A DNA stretch of 25,289 nucleotides, from positions 2,826 through 28,114 of the forward strand of contig DCUS01000076.1 of assembly GCA_002327885.1 (NCBI GenBank), in the 5' to 3' direction. This DNA is from Syntrophaceae bacterium UBA2208 (GTDB lineage Bacteria; Desulfobacterota; BSN033; UBA1163). The notes below the pieces were generated by a model. It did not search any database and was not told where the DNA came from. It worked only from the letters and a program-made list of their open reading frames with translations. This document shows positions 6,511-14,332 of the stretch, in pieces; within the stretch, counting starts at the first letter, position 1, and every line of letters starts with the position of its first letter. A program made the translations under genes and the position numbers.

Positions 6511-7614
6511 ATGGAAATACCAGAGAGAAAGAGTCAATTCGAAGGAGTTAAAGCAGTCATTTTCGATTTTGACGGGACGCTGGCTATCCTGAATATCGAT
6601 TTTTCTCTCATGAGAGAAAGAGTGTTCGATTTGATGAAGCGTTACGGCGTTGCGGAAGAATTGGTCGAAGAAAGATACCTGTTAGAGATTATTGATGAGG
6701 TCTATCAGATCTTAGGGGATAAGAATCCTTCTGACGCAGAGGAGTTTTATAAAAAGTCACATCAGATCCTTCATAAGATTGAAATGGGGGCCGCAGAAAA
6801 GGGAAACTTGATCCTGGGAGCCAGGAGGGCGTTGGAGCACTTAAGGGGGAAGGGGATAAAGATAGGAATCGTTACGCGAAATTGTGAGGAGGCGGTCCGA
6901 AAGGTTTTTCCTGACATCAATGATTATTGTGATGTTTTTGTTTCAAGAAATTCAGTGAAGAAGGTCAAACCCCATCCAGATCATCTGATCCGTGTGATGG
7001 AATCGTTGAAGATTTCAGGCAGAGAATCAGTGATGGTGGGAGACCATATCATTGATATTCAGGCAGGGAAAAGGGCGGGCATGAAGACCATGGGTGTATT
7101 GACAGGAAGGATCAAGAAGGAGGAATTTGAACAGGCGGGAGCGGACCATGTTTTAAGGGATGCGGTTGAAGTATGCGAATTATCGGGAGGAATGAAAAAT
7201 TGGAATGAGCAGTTTTTAGGGGAGGGAATGGAAATGGATAAGAAAGTGATCCAAACCGAGAAAGCACCCAAGGCGATCGGTCCATATTCTCAAGCCATAC
7301 AGGCCGGGAATTTTTTATTTCTATCCGGACAGATCCCACTTGATCCCAATACGGGAAATTTGATCAAAGGAGATATTCAGAAACAGACTCGGCAGGTTTT
7401 AGAAAATATCAAAGGGGTATTGGAATCTCAGGGATTCAAAATGGAAAATGTGGTCAAGACGACCCTTTTTTTAAAAGATATGGCAAACTTCAATCAAGTG
7501 AACGAGGTTTATGCGACTTATTTTCCCTTTTCTCCCCCTGCGAGGTCAACAGTAGAAGTGGCCAATCTTCCCAGAGAGGCCGATATAGAGATCGAGGCCA
7601 TTGCTCTTATCTGA
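6511..7614 (+). CDS. HAD-family phosphatase fused to RidA (YjgF) enamine/imine deaminase
   Basis: Residues 1 to about 235 form a phosphoglycolate-phosphatase-like HAD hydrolase: FDFDGT with Asp19 and Asp21, a VTRN motif II, and a late GDHIIDIQAGKRAG motif. Residues 242-367 form a complete RidA domain (KAPKAIGPYSQAI, LFLSGQIPLDPNTG, VVKTTLFLKD, PPARSTVEVANLP). Arg345 is at the position of the catalytic Arg105 that hydrolyses reactive enamines/imines from PLP enzymes. There is no stop between the parts, but GGGGAGGG at 7219-7226 lies 8 nt before ATG 7234 (and close to ATG 7228), so RidA may also be made alone. The 6511 start has a weak ribosome site. It lies downstream of serB; serine dehydratase chemistry is a known source of RidA substrates. 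Confidence 0.85.
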   Translation: MEIPERKSQFEGVKAVIFDFDGTLAILNIDFSLMRERVFDLMKRYGVAEELVEERYLLEIIDEVYQILGDKNPSDAEEFYKKSHQILHKIEMGAAEKGNLILGARRALEHLRGKGIKIGIVTRNCEEAVRKVFPDINDYCDVFVSRNSVKKVKPHPDHLIRVMESLKISGRESVMVGDHIIDIQAGKRAGMKTMGVLTGRIKKEEFEQAGADHVLRDAVEVCELSGGMKNWNEQFLGEGMEMDKKVIQTEKAPKAIGPYSQAIQAGNFLFLSGQIPLDPNTGNLIKGDIQKQTRQVLENIKGVLESQGFKMENVVKTTLFLKDMANFNQVNEVYATYFPFSPPARSTVEVANLPREADIEIEAIALI

Positions 7615-7654
7615 TTTCCACTCTCTTTAACGCCTTTACAATAATTTTGGAACG

Positions 7655-7742
7655 GTCATTCCCGCTTTCCTGCCCACCGGCAGGCAGGAAAGTGGGAATC
7701 CAGATTCAAAAGACTGGATTCCGGATCAAGTCCGGAATGACA
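7655..7742. repeat. Composite palindromic repeat (REP-like)
   Basis: Outer arms GTCATTCC (from 7655) and GGAATGAC (to about 7741) enclose two perfect hairpins: CTTTCCTGCC...GGCAGGAAAG, and GGAATCCAG...CTGGATTCC. A smaller CGGATCAAGTCCGG palindrome follows. It is non-coding, between the HAD-RidA gene and der. A distantly similar repeat of the TCATTCTGGACTTGG / CAGGGTGACA type is at 24889-24951. Confidence 0.75.
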
Positions 7743-7800
7743 ACATTGTAAAATCATTACTGAAACACTGCACTGGTAAAGAGCAGGGGCGCCATTTTTA

Positions 7801-7829
7801 TTGTATGGACACGATAACCATTTTATAAT
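7801..7829 (+). promoter_or_regulatory. Candidate promoter of der
   Basis: A perfect TATAAT (7824-7829) is preceded by TTGTAT (7801-7806) at 17 nt. The -35 hexamer matches only in TTG. Transcription would start near 7836, and the leader holds the hairpin at 7844-7874. Der, MacA and perhaps the downstream genes would be served. Confidence 0.45.
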
Positions 7830-7843
7830 AATAAGATATTTAT

Positions 7844-7874
7844 CCCGTTAGAAAGCCAGAGACCTTCTGACGGG
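7844..7874 (+). promoter_or_regulatory. Leader hairpin of der
   Basis: CCCGTTAGAA (7844-7853) pairs with TTCTGACGGG (7865-7874) over 10 bp with one G-T pair and an 11-nt loop, ending 18 nt before the ATG at 7893. No T-tract follows, so it is not a terminator. It could affect mRNA stability or translation. No role is shown. Confidence 0.4.
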
Positions 7875-7892
7875 GTCAACAGAGAAATCGAT

Positions 7893-9212
7893 ATGAACCC
7901 TATTGTCGCCATTGTTGGAAGACCTAACGTCGGGAAATCTACCCTCTTTAATCGAATCGCGGGAGGGAAAAAAGCGATCGTATGGGATGAACCCGGTGTC
8001 ACCCGTGATCGAAATTATGCCGATGTGGAGTGGGAGGAAAGTGTTTTCACGTTGATTGATACCGGTGGATTTGAGCCGGTTTCAAAGGATCGCATCTTTA
8101 TCCAGATGGCTGAACAATGCCAGTTAGCGATGGACGAAGCCGATGTCATTCTCTTTGTCATGGATGGAAAAGAAGGGCTCACCCCTTCGGACGAAGAGAT
8201 TGCCGATATTCTCAGAAAATTGAATAAACCCGTTTTTTATATCGTCAATAAAATAGACGGGCTGAAACATGAGGAGAAGGCCATTGAATTTTACGGATTG
8301 GGTGTGGATCTCATCTATTCCATTTCGGCAGAGCATGGATATGGTGTAAATGGATTGATGGATGAGGTGACCAAGACCCTTCCCAGTTTGACTGAGAAAA
8401 AATGGGAGAAAGATATCACCAGGGTGGCTGTCGTCGGGCGGCCCAATGTAGGGAAATCCTCTTTGATTAACCGGCTATTAGGATATAAGAGGGTGCTTGT
8501 GGATGAGGTTCCTGGCACGACCCGGGATGCGATTGACACCTTTTTCGAGAGAGATGGGAAAAAATATGCGTTGATTGATACGGCAGGCATTCGGAGGAAG
8601 AGCAGGATCAGTTTGCGTCTTGAAAAGTATAGCATTGTCGAAGCCCTTCGGACCATTGATCGATCGGATGTCGCTCTTCTCTTATTAGATTCCGAAGAGG
8701 GAGTGACCGATCAGGATGCCCGAATCGGCGGTTTCATCCATGAGAAGGGGAAAGGGTGCATTCTTGTCGTAAACAAATGGGACCTTGTTGAAAAGGATTC
8801 TCAAACCATGATTCATTATGAAAAAAGAGTTCGCGAAGACCTCAAGTATCTTTCCTATGCCCCCATCCTTTTTATCTCCGCCATGACAGGCCAAAGGGTT
8901 AAGAAAGTTCTGGAGTTGGTGGATCGTGTTTCAGAGCAATCTAAAAAGAGAATATCCACCTCTCAATTAAATAGATATTTCGGAGAGTGGGTTGAAAAAT
9001 TCCCCCCCCCACTTTTTAAAAATCGGCGCGTGAAGATGAACTATATCACTCAGGTTTCCACCGCTCCTCCGACCTTTGTGATCTATGTCAATATCCCCAA
9101 TGGGATTCATTTCTCATATGAACGGCATTTACAAAACAAGATCAGAGAGACCTTTACCTTCGAAGGGGTTCCGGTTCGTTTTCGGTTTAGAAAGAAAGGG
9201 AAGGAAAAATAG
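7893..9212 (+). CDS. der: Ribosome-associated GTPase Der (EngA)
   Basis: Essential double-GTPase needed for assembly of the 50S ribosomal subunit. The 439 residues match the usual length. The first G domain starts with GRPNVGKSTLF (residues 9-19), then DTGG and NKID. The second starts with GRPNVGKSSLINRLLG, then DTAGIRRKS and NKWD. The C-terminal KH-like domain (QLNRYFGEWVEKFPPP...) ends in a basic tail. A run of nine or so C residues at about 9002-9010 encodes part of FPPPLF; the frame is intact, but this is a spot where sequencing errors would show. The stop is one base before the start of the MacA-like gene, so the two are probably translationally coupled. Confidence 0.96.
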   Translation: MNPIVAIVGRPNVGKSTLFNRIAGGKKAIVWDEPGVTRDRNYADVEWEESVFTLIDTGGFEPVSKDRIFIQMAEQCQLAMDEADVILFVMDGKEGLTPSDEEIADILRKLNKPVFYIVNKIDGLKHEEKAIEFYGLGVDLIYSISAEHGYGVNGLMDEVTKTLPSLTEKKWEKDITRVAVVGRPNVGKSSLINRLLGYKRVLVDEVPGTTRDAIDTFFERDGKKYALIDTAGIRRKSRISLRLEKYSIVEALRTIDRSDVALLLLDSEEGVTDQDARIGGFIHEKGKGCILVVNKWDLVEKDSQTMIHYEKRVREDLKYLSYAPILFISAMTGQRVKKVLELVDRVSEQSKKRISTSQLNRYFGEWVEKFPPPLFKNRRVKMNYITQVSTAPPTFVIYVNIPNGIHFSYERHLQNKIRETFTFEGVPVRFRFRKKGKEK

Positions 9213-9213
9213 A

Positions 9214-10563
9214 ATGGTCAACAAGACGAAGAAATATCTGATGGCGATGGTGGTCATCCTCATCATTTTGGCAGGAGGATATTTTGTCTACCGATCCATG
9301 AATCAGAAGGGGTCGAATCAAAATTTTCGTTTGGGGAAGGTCCAACGGGGAGAGATCAGCTTTGCGGTGACGGCGACCGGAACCATCAATCCTGTGATTA
9401 CGGTTTTAGTGGGGAGCCAGATTTCAGGGACGATCAAAGCTCTTTATGCCGACTATAATTCCCGTGTTAAACAGGGGCAAGTGATCGCTCAGATTGACCC
9501 CGCCATCTTTGAGGCTCTGGTGGAGCAGGGGAGGGCAAATGTGCTCAATGCTCAGGCCAATCGATTGAGTGCCCAATCCAATCTTGAGAACGCACGGGCC
9601 AATCTTGCGAAGGCAGAAGTGGCCGTTGCAGATACCAAGAGGACCCTTGATCGACATCGCCCGCTTTTAGAAAGAAATGTCATCTCCCAGGCAACCCTGG
9701 ATACTGCTCAGGCCAATTATGATACGGCCTTGGCTCAGAGAGATGTGGTCACGGCTCAGGTAGAGTCTGCAAAGTCCCAGGTGGAATCTTCAAAGGCTCA
9801 AGTGGCGCAGGCGAAGGCTTCGTTAAAGGTCGCGGAGACCAATTTGAGATATGCGACCATCCGTTCTCCGGTCAATGGAATTGTGATTTCGAGGAATGTG
9901 GATGTCGGTCAGACGGTTGCGGCAAGTCTTCAGGCTCCCACCCTTTTTACCATTGCCAAAGACCTGACTGAGATGCAAGTGAATACCAATGTCAGTGAAG
10001 CAGATGTGGGCCGTATTGCAGTGAATCAGGAGGCTTTCTTTACGGTGGATGCGTTTCCGGAAAATACATTTCGTGGGAAGGTTTCGGAGGTTCGTAATGC
10101 CCCCATAACGATTCAGAATGTGGTGACCTATGATGTCATCATTAAGGTGGACAATAAGGACTTAAAGTTGAAACCGGGAATGACGGCGAATGTTTCCATT
10201 TTGATTGAACATAAAGAAGAGGTCCTGAAAATATCTAATGCGGCTTTGAGATTCCGTCCATCCGTCGCTAAAGTTAAAGAGACCGGAGGGACCGTAAAAG
10301 GGGATCCTCCACAGAAACAAAAATCAAGTCTGCCGGGGACAGCCCCGCAGGGAGAGAAAGAAAAGACCGGACGGGTATGGGTTCTCTCACAGAAAGGACA
10401 GCCGACCCCTGTTTCGATTATACTTGGAATCACGGACGGCACTTTCAGCGAGGTGGTAGCAGGGGATCTTCAGGAGGGGATGGAGGTGATTATCGAAGAG
10501 ACTTCGGGTAAAAAACAGGGCCAAAGCGGTTCTGCTGCTCCCTCCATGAGAGGAATAAGGTAA
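9214..10563 (+). CDS. macA: MacA-like periplasmic adaptor (membrane fusion protein)
   Basis: Periplasmic adaptor linking an inner-membrane ABC permease to an outer-membrane channel for efflux of macrolide-like compounds, peptides or lipids. The ATG at 9214 gives 449 residues and follows der after one base, with AAGG upstream. There is one N-terminal membrane segment (about 10-27, MVVILIILAGGYFVY). A lipoyl/barrel-sandwich half (VGSQISGTIKALYADYNSRV) is followed by a long alanine/glutamine-rich coiled coil (about 100-200, repeated AQAN, AKAEVA, QVESAKSQV) and the second lipoyl half (IRSPVNGIVISRNVDVGQTV). Beta-barrel and membrane-proximal domains end the protein. A linker of about 30 residues rich in K, G and P (near 360-390) interrupts the membrane-proximal part. 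Partners are the two genes downstream; the substrate is unknown. Confidence 0.9.
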   Translation: MVNKTKKYLMAMVVILIILAGGYFVYRSMNQKGSNQNFRLGKVQRGEISFAVTATGTINPVITVLVGSQISGTIKALYADYNSRVKQGQVIAQIDPAIFEALVEQGRANVLNAQANRLSAQSNLENARANLAKAEVAVADTKRTLDRHRPLLERNVISQATLDTAQANYDTALAQRDVVTAQVESAKSQVESSKAQVAQAKASLKVAETNLRYATIRSPVNGIVISRNVDVGQTVAASLQAPTLFTIAKDLTEMQVNTNVSEADVGRIAVNQEAFFTVDAFPENTFRGKVSEVRNAPITIQNVVTYDVIIKVDNKDLKLKPGMTANVSILIEHKEEVLKISNAALRFRPSVAKVKETGGTVKGDPPQKQKSSLPGTAPQGEKEKTGRVWVLSQKGQPTPVSIILGITDGTFSEVVAGDLQEGMEVIIEETSGKKQGQSGSAAPSMRGIR

Positions 10564-10564
10564 A

Positions 10565-10665
10565 TAATACAAACGCAATAAATAAAATGACCCCCCCCCA
10601 CCCCCACCCTCAGTTTGAGGGGGAGGGATGGGTGGGGGGTAAAAGGAATTATTGCGTTTGTATTA
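10565..10665. repeat. Dispersed palindromic repeat, copy 2
   Basis: Second copy of the repeat at 4120-4223: the same TAATACAAACGCAATAA / TTATTGCGTTTGTATTA ends, the same AATAAAATGAC and GGGTAAAA inner flanks, and a slightly different C-rich/G-rich core. It starts 2 bases after the stop of the macA-like gene and splits it from its ATPase gene. As RNA it can fold into a long stem. Confidence 0.85.
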
Positions 10666-10673
10666 GTAATCGT

Positions 10674-10701
10674 GGATTGTGGATTGGAGATTGCAGATTG
10701 A
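10674..10701. repeat. Four-unit 7-bp tandem repeat
   Basis: Units GGATTGT, GGATTGG, AGATTGC and AGATTGA follow one another directly, just upstream of the ATPase gene start. Consensus RGATTGN. No function can be assigned. Confidence 0.55.
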
Positions 10702-10722
10702 AAAAATCTGAAATTGACTAAG

Positions 10723-11442
10723 ATGGAGCCTTTAATTCAAGTTCAAGATTTGGTGAAGGTTTATAGTTTGGGCGAGGTAGAAGTTCACGCCCTTCGGAGT
10801 ATTTCTGTTTCGGTTGATCGCGGCGAGTTTGTAGCCATTATGGGGGCATCCGGCTCTGGAAAATCCACCTTCATGAATATCTTAGGATTTTTAGACCGAC
10901 CCACGAGCGGTCAATACCTTTTAGAAGGAATCAACGGTGAGAATCTTTCGAGGGATGAATCGGCCGAGATTCGAAATCGAAAGATTGGCTTTATTTTCCA
11001 GGGTTTCAACCTTTTATCCAGGACCTCGGCCATAGAGAATGTTGAGCTTCCTCTCATTTATGCAGGGACCCCTCCCCCCCAACGGAAAGAGAGAGCACAA
11101 AAAGCCCTTTTTGAAGTTGGTTTAAAAGGAAGGGAGCATCATCATCCCAGCCAGCTTTCCGGAGGGGAACAGCAGCGAGTAGCCATCGCCCGCGCCTTAG
11201 TCAACGAGCCCTCGATTCTATTAGCCGATGAACCCACGGGCAATCTCGATTCCAAAACAAGCGAAGAGATCATCGGGATCTTTCAGCGTCTCAATCAAGA
11301 TTTAGGAATTACGATCATGATGATTACCCACGAGCCGGATATTGCTTCCTTTGCGAAAAGGGATATCCTCTTCAGAGATGGGAATATTGTTGGTGATCGC
11401 GTGAATGTTTCTCCGGTCACTCTGGCCAGGGGGAGAGAGTAA
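10723..11442 (+). CDS. ABC transporter ATP-binding protein, MacB/LolD type
   Basis: ATPase subunit that powers the neighbouring MacB-type permease. It has 239 residues from the ATG at 10723; a TTG at 10714 is also in frame, and neither has a clear ribosome site. Walker A is GASGSGKST (41-49), Q-loop FIFQGFNLL (90-98), signature LSGGEQQ (145-151), Walker B ILLADEP (165-171), and the H-loop MMITHEPD lies near 205. The order adaptor-ATPase-permease and the sequence type (VYSLGEVEVHALRSISVSV) match the MacB/LolD/YknY family, in which ATPase and permease are separate proteins. The missing ribosome site may reflect insertion of the palindromic repeat just upstream. The stop is 2 nt before the permease start. 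Confidence 0.92.
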   Translation: MEPLIQVQDLVKVYSLGEVEVHALRSISVSVDRGEFVAIMGASGSGKSTFMNILGFLDRPTSGQYLLEGINGENLSRDESAEIRNRKIGFIFQGFNLLSRTSAIENVELPLIYAGTPPPQRKERAQKALFEVGLKGREHHHPSQLSGGEQQRVAIARALVNEPSILLADEPTGNLDSKTSEEIIGIFQRLNQDLGITIMMITHEPDIASFAKRDILFRDGNIVGDRVNVSPVTLARGRE

Positions 11443-11444
11443 CG

Positions 11445-12674
11445 ATGACGAGACTTTTTGCGGGCCTTCGACTTGCGTTGAGGGCGCTGATGGTTAATAA
11501 AATGCGTTCTTCCTTGACGATGCTGGGAATCATCATCGGCGTGGGTGCAGTGATTGCCATGATTGCTGTTGGGGCAGGGGCAAAGGCTCGAATCGCCGAG
11601 CAGATTGCGAACATGGGATCGAATCTCATCATCGTCTTATCGGGAAGTTCAACGAGTGGCGGGTTGCGATTTGGGTCGGGGACCGTACCCACCCTGACAG
11701 CGGATGATGCAAAAGCGATTGCAATAGAAATTCCTTCGGTCAAATATGTCGCTCCCAACATTAGTGGGGTTGCCCAGGTGGTTTTCGGGAATCAGAACTG
11801 GTCAACCATCATTAATGGGACAACTTCTGAGATGCTGGAAATCAGAGGCTGGCCTCTCATCTCGGGCCGTTCATTTACACAACAGGATCTGGATGGCGCA
11901 ACCAAAGTCTGCCTCTTGGGGAGGACGGTGGTGGAAACCCTTTTCGGAGGGATTGATCCGATCGGTCAGATCGTCCGTATTAAGAAGGTTCCTTTTACCG
12001 TCATCGGGGTGCTTATGCCCAAGGGGCAATCGACATGGGGACAGGATCAGGATGATATTATCTTCGTTCCCCTCACCACGGCTCAAAAAAGACTCTTCGG
12101 AATGCAATTTCCAGGGATGGTCAGAGCCATCTCTGTCCAGGCCAGGGAACCGGAAGTGATGAAGGAGGTGGAAAATCAAATCGTTGAACTTCTTCGACAG
12201 AGGCATCGCCTTCAGCCCAATCAGGAAAATGATTTTACGGTGAGGAACCTTACGGAGGTGATGTCGAGCGCTGAAGAGTCGGCCCGGGTCATGTCTCTCC
12301 TTTTAGGGGCGATCGCCTCCATATCTCTCATCGTTGGGGGAATTGGCATTATGAATATCATGCTCGTTTCAGTCACGGAGAGGACCCGGGAGATTGGCAT
12401 ACGAATGGCGGTGGGAGCGAAGGGGCGGGATATCCTTCTTCAGTTTCTCATCGAATCCTTGGTGCTCAGTCTGATTGGTGGAACGCTGGGAATCGCGATC
12501 GGAGTGGCGGGAACCCTCGTCTTATCCCGTTTTACCCAATGGCCCATCTTCTTTTCCATTAACGCTATCCTTTTGGCTTTTCTCTTCTCTGGATCGGTCG
12601 GCGTATTTTTTGGATTCTACCCGGCCCGCAAGGCATCCATGCTTAACCCCATCGAAGCTCTCCGATATGAATAA
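11445..12674 (+). CDS. MacB-type ABC transporter permease (FtsX family)
   Basis: Inner-membrane mechanotransmission permease. The 409 residues include an N-terminal membrane helix (about 22-45, MLGIIIGVGAVIAMIAVG), a large periplasmic MacB core domain (about 46-280), and three C-terminal helices in the FtsX domain (about 285-405) including GGIGIMNIMLVSVTERTREIG and GMRMAVGAKxxDI-like motifs (IRMAVGAKGRDIL). It ends with YPARKASMLNPIEALRYE, the usual tail of the family. The ATG at 11445 follows GGGAGAGAG and directly follows the ATPase stop. With the ATPase and MacA-like adaptor it makes a tripartite efflux pump that needs an outer-membrane channel not encoded here. Confidence 0.92.
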   Translation: MTRLFAGLRLALRALMVNKMRSSLTMLGIIIGVGAVIAMIAVGAGAKARIAEQIANMGSNLIIVLSGSSTSGGLRFGSGTVPTLTADDAKAIAIEIPSVKYVAPNISGVAQVVFGNQNWSTIINGTTSEMLEIRGWPLISGRSFTQQDLDGATKVCLLGRTVVETLFGGIDPIGQIVRIKKVPFTVIGVLMPKGQSTWGQDQDDIIFVPLTTAQKRLFGMQFPGMVRAISVQAREPEVMKEVENQIVELLRQRHRLQPNQENDFTVRNLTEVMSSAEESARVMSLLLGAIASISLIVGGIGIMNIMLVSVTERTREIGIRMAVGAKGRDILLQFLIESLVLSLIGGTLGIAIGVAGTLVLSRFTQWPIFFSINAILLAFLFSGSVGVFFGFYPARKASMLNPIEALRYE

Positions 12675-12685
12675 AACGAGGAGTC

Positions 12686-13504
12686 ATGGATTTGCTGATC
12701 GTTGAGTTTTTAATTTTTATTGGCGTTGGATGTGTTGTGGGGTTTCTTGCCGGTCTGTTCGGTGTGGGCGGTGGGTTCGTCATGGTCCCGATTTTGATTT
12801 TCAGTTATGAGCATTCTGGCGTTTCTCCCGCTGTATTAACTCATATCGCCATTGGAACCAGCCTTTTTGTCGTGGTCTTCGCCTCGATCACGAGCGCCTA
12901 CCAGCATCGAAAACAGAAGAACATTCATTGGCGTTCGGTCTTTTTGATTGGATCTTCAAGCGCCTTATTCGCTTTCGCAACGACTCGACTCGCGGCGGAA
13001 TTAAGTGGAAGGCATTTACAGGTGGCTTTTGCGATCATCGTGATTGCTGCGGCCATCAGAATGTTGACCGAAAGCGAAGCGCAGGCTGAGAAGAAACTTC
13101 AATGGTCATCAATGCCAAACACGTTCGGTCTTGTGGGGGTAGGGGCGGCTGCCGGCGTTGTCTCCGCTTTGGCCGGGATTGGTGGCGGTCTTTTCACCAT
13201 CCCTCTCATGTATAACTTTCTTAAAATGCCTTTAAAATTGTCCATCGGGACGTCCAGCGCCGCCATTGTGATTACCGCTTTCTTTGCCGTGACGGGTTAC
13301 ATCGTAAATGGAATGGGTCGCTCAGGTTTGCCCGAATGGAGCGCCGGGTTTGTTGATCTTCAGCGTGGCGTGGCTCTTGCCATTGGATCCGTTTTTTTAG
13401 CCAGGGTAGGGGCTTATGTTTCTTTCAAAACCCATCCTTCACGTCTTAAAAAATTGTTTGCACTTTTTGTTATCCTGATCTCACTTTACATCCTTGTAAA
13501 ATGA
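12686..13504 (+). CDS. TauE/SafE family membrane permease (putative sulfite/organic anion exporter)
   Basis: Inner-membrane protein of 272 residues with about eight hydrophobic segments and the two internal family repeats: GFLAGLFGVGGGFVMVPIL near residues 18-36 and GVVSALAGIGGGLFTIPLM near 153-171. Family members export sulfite, sulfoacetate or related anions, but the substrate cannot be told from sequence. The ATG at 12686 has GAGGAG at good spacing, 11 nt after the MacB permease stop, so it is likely co-transcribed with the efflux genes although its function may be separate. It ends about 90 nt before the convergent gntR gene. No clear terminator was seen between them. Confidence 0.88.
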   Translation: MDLLIVEFLIFIGVGCVVGFLAGLFGVGGGFVMVPILIFSYEHSGVSPAVLTHIAIGTSLFVVVFASITSAYQHRKQKNIHWRSVFLIGSSSALFAFATTRLAAELSGRHLQVAFAIIVIAAAIRMLTESEAQAEKKLQWSSMPNTFGLVGVGAAAGVVSALAGIGGGLFTIPLMYNFLKMPLKLSIGTSSAAIVITAFFAVTGYIVNGMGRSGLPEWSAGFVDLQRGVALAIGSVFLARVGAYVSFKTHPSRLKKLFALFVILISLYILVK

Positions 13505-13592
13505 ACCTTCTGCTATACTATAGTAAACGTTATAAATAAGTTGACGTCCGTGCAATGACAACTTTCTTAAGACGTTCGCTATAAATTTCCTC

Positions 13593-14291
13593 TTATGATG
13601 TTTTCCCGAACAGGGATTGCAGAGCATCCTCTTTGGCCTCCCGGATATGTTCCCGCATCACCCGCTCACAGAGGTCCGGGTCTCTCAGCCGTAAGGCCAT
13701 GACAATCTTACGGTGTCCTTCCACCGCCCTTCTTCCGCCGTCAGGATACCGGAGGGTATCCTGACGATGCCGCAATACATATTTTCTCATATTTACGATG
13801 AGGCGGTGGAGGCGGGTCTTTTTCACTACCAATTCATGAAGGGTATCATGGAACCGGGTGTTATATTTGAAGACCTCTTCAATATTTTTTCTCCTTAACC
13901 CTTCTTCTGCATTTTGAATAAACCCATCGAGATGATGGAGCGTTTCTTCCGAGATGTTTTCTGAGATGACCTTTAGCGAATAGCCCTCCAGGATGGAGCG
14001 AAGTTCAAAAAGCTCTTCCACCTCCTCCCTTGAATCCCTGGAGACAATAAACCCCCTTTTATTGCGGGTATCGATCAGCCCCTCTGATCCTAACTTGTGG
14101 AGAGCTTCTCTTACCGGAGTGCGACTGACCCCTAATGTTTTGGCGAGATGCTCTTCGGTAAGTTTTTCTCCTGGGTTCAAATGGCCGGAGAGGATGGATG
14201 ACTTGATGTATTCATAAACTTTTTCTCTGGCAGGAATAAGATTTTTAAATTGGGTGTTTTGAAGATAAGATTTTTTCAATCCAGGGCTCAA
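13593..14291 (-). CDS. GntR-family regulator with FCD ligand-binding domain
   Basis: Transcription factor of the FadR subfamily, 232 residues. The N-terminal winged helix-turn-helix spans about 20-85 (EEHLAKTLGVSRTPVREAL, then GLIDTRNKRGFIVS). The all-helical FCD domain is about 90-225, with candidate metal/carboxylate ligands in YNTRFHDTLHEL, EGHRKIVMAL and MREHIREA. FCD regulators usually sense a carboxylate that the neighbouring genes take up or degrade. The first possible start is TTG at 14291, since a stop lies just upstream; no good ribosome site is seen, so the exact start is unsure. It is the last gene of the co-directional tract and likely controls it; a GTATAC-type site lies near 23842-23863. 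Confidence 0.88.
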   Translation of the reverse strand: MSPGLKKSYLQNTQFKNLIPAREKVYEYIKSSILSGHLNPGEKLTEEHLAKTLGVSRTPVREALHKLGSEGLIDTRNKRGFIVSRDSREEVEELFELRSILEGYSLKVISENISEETLHHLDGFIQNAEEGLRRKNIEEVFKYNTRFHDTLHELVVKKTRLHRLIVNMRKYVLRHRQDTLRYPDGGRRAVEGHRKIVMALRLRDPDLCERVMREHIREAKEDALQSLFGKTS

Positions 14292-14332
14292 ATTCTAAGC
14301 GATGGTTGCATTTGGAAGGATGCTTACAAGCA

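Noticed and set aside
12686..13504. TauE/SafE permease as part of a sulfonate-degrading pathway with the aminotransferase and TTT genes
   Set aside because: It is on the other strand, coupled to the efflux operon, and no sulfonate-cleaving enzyme is present.
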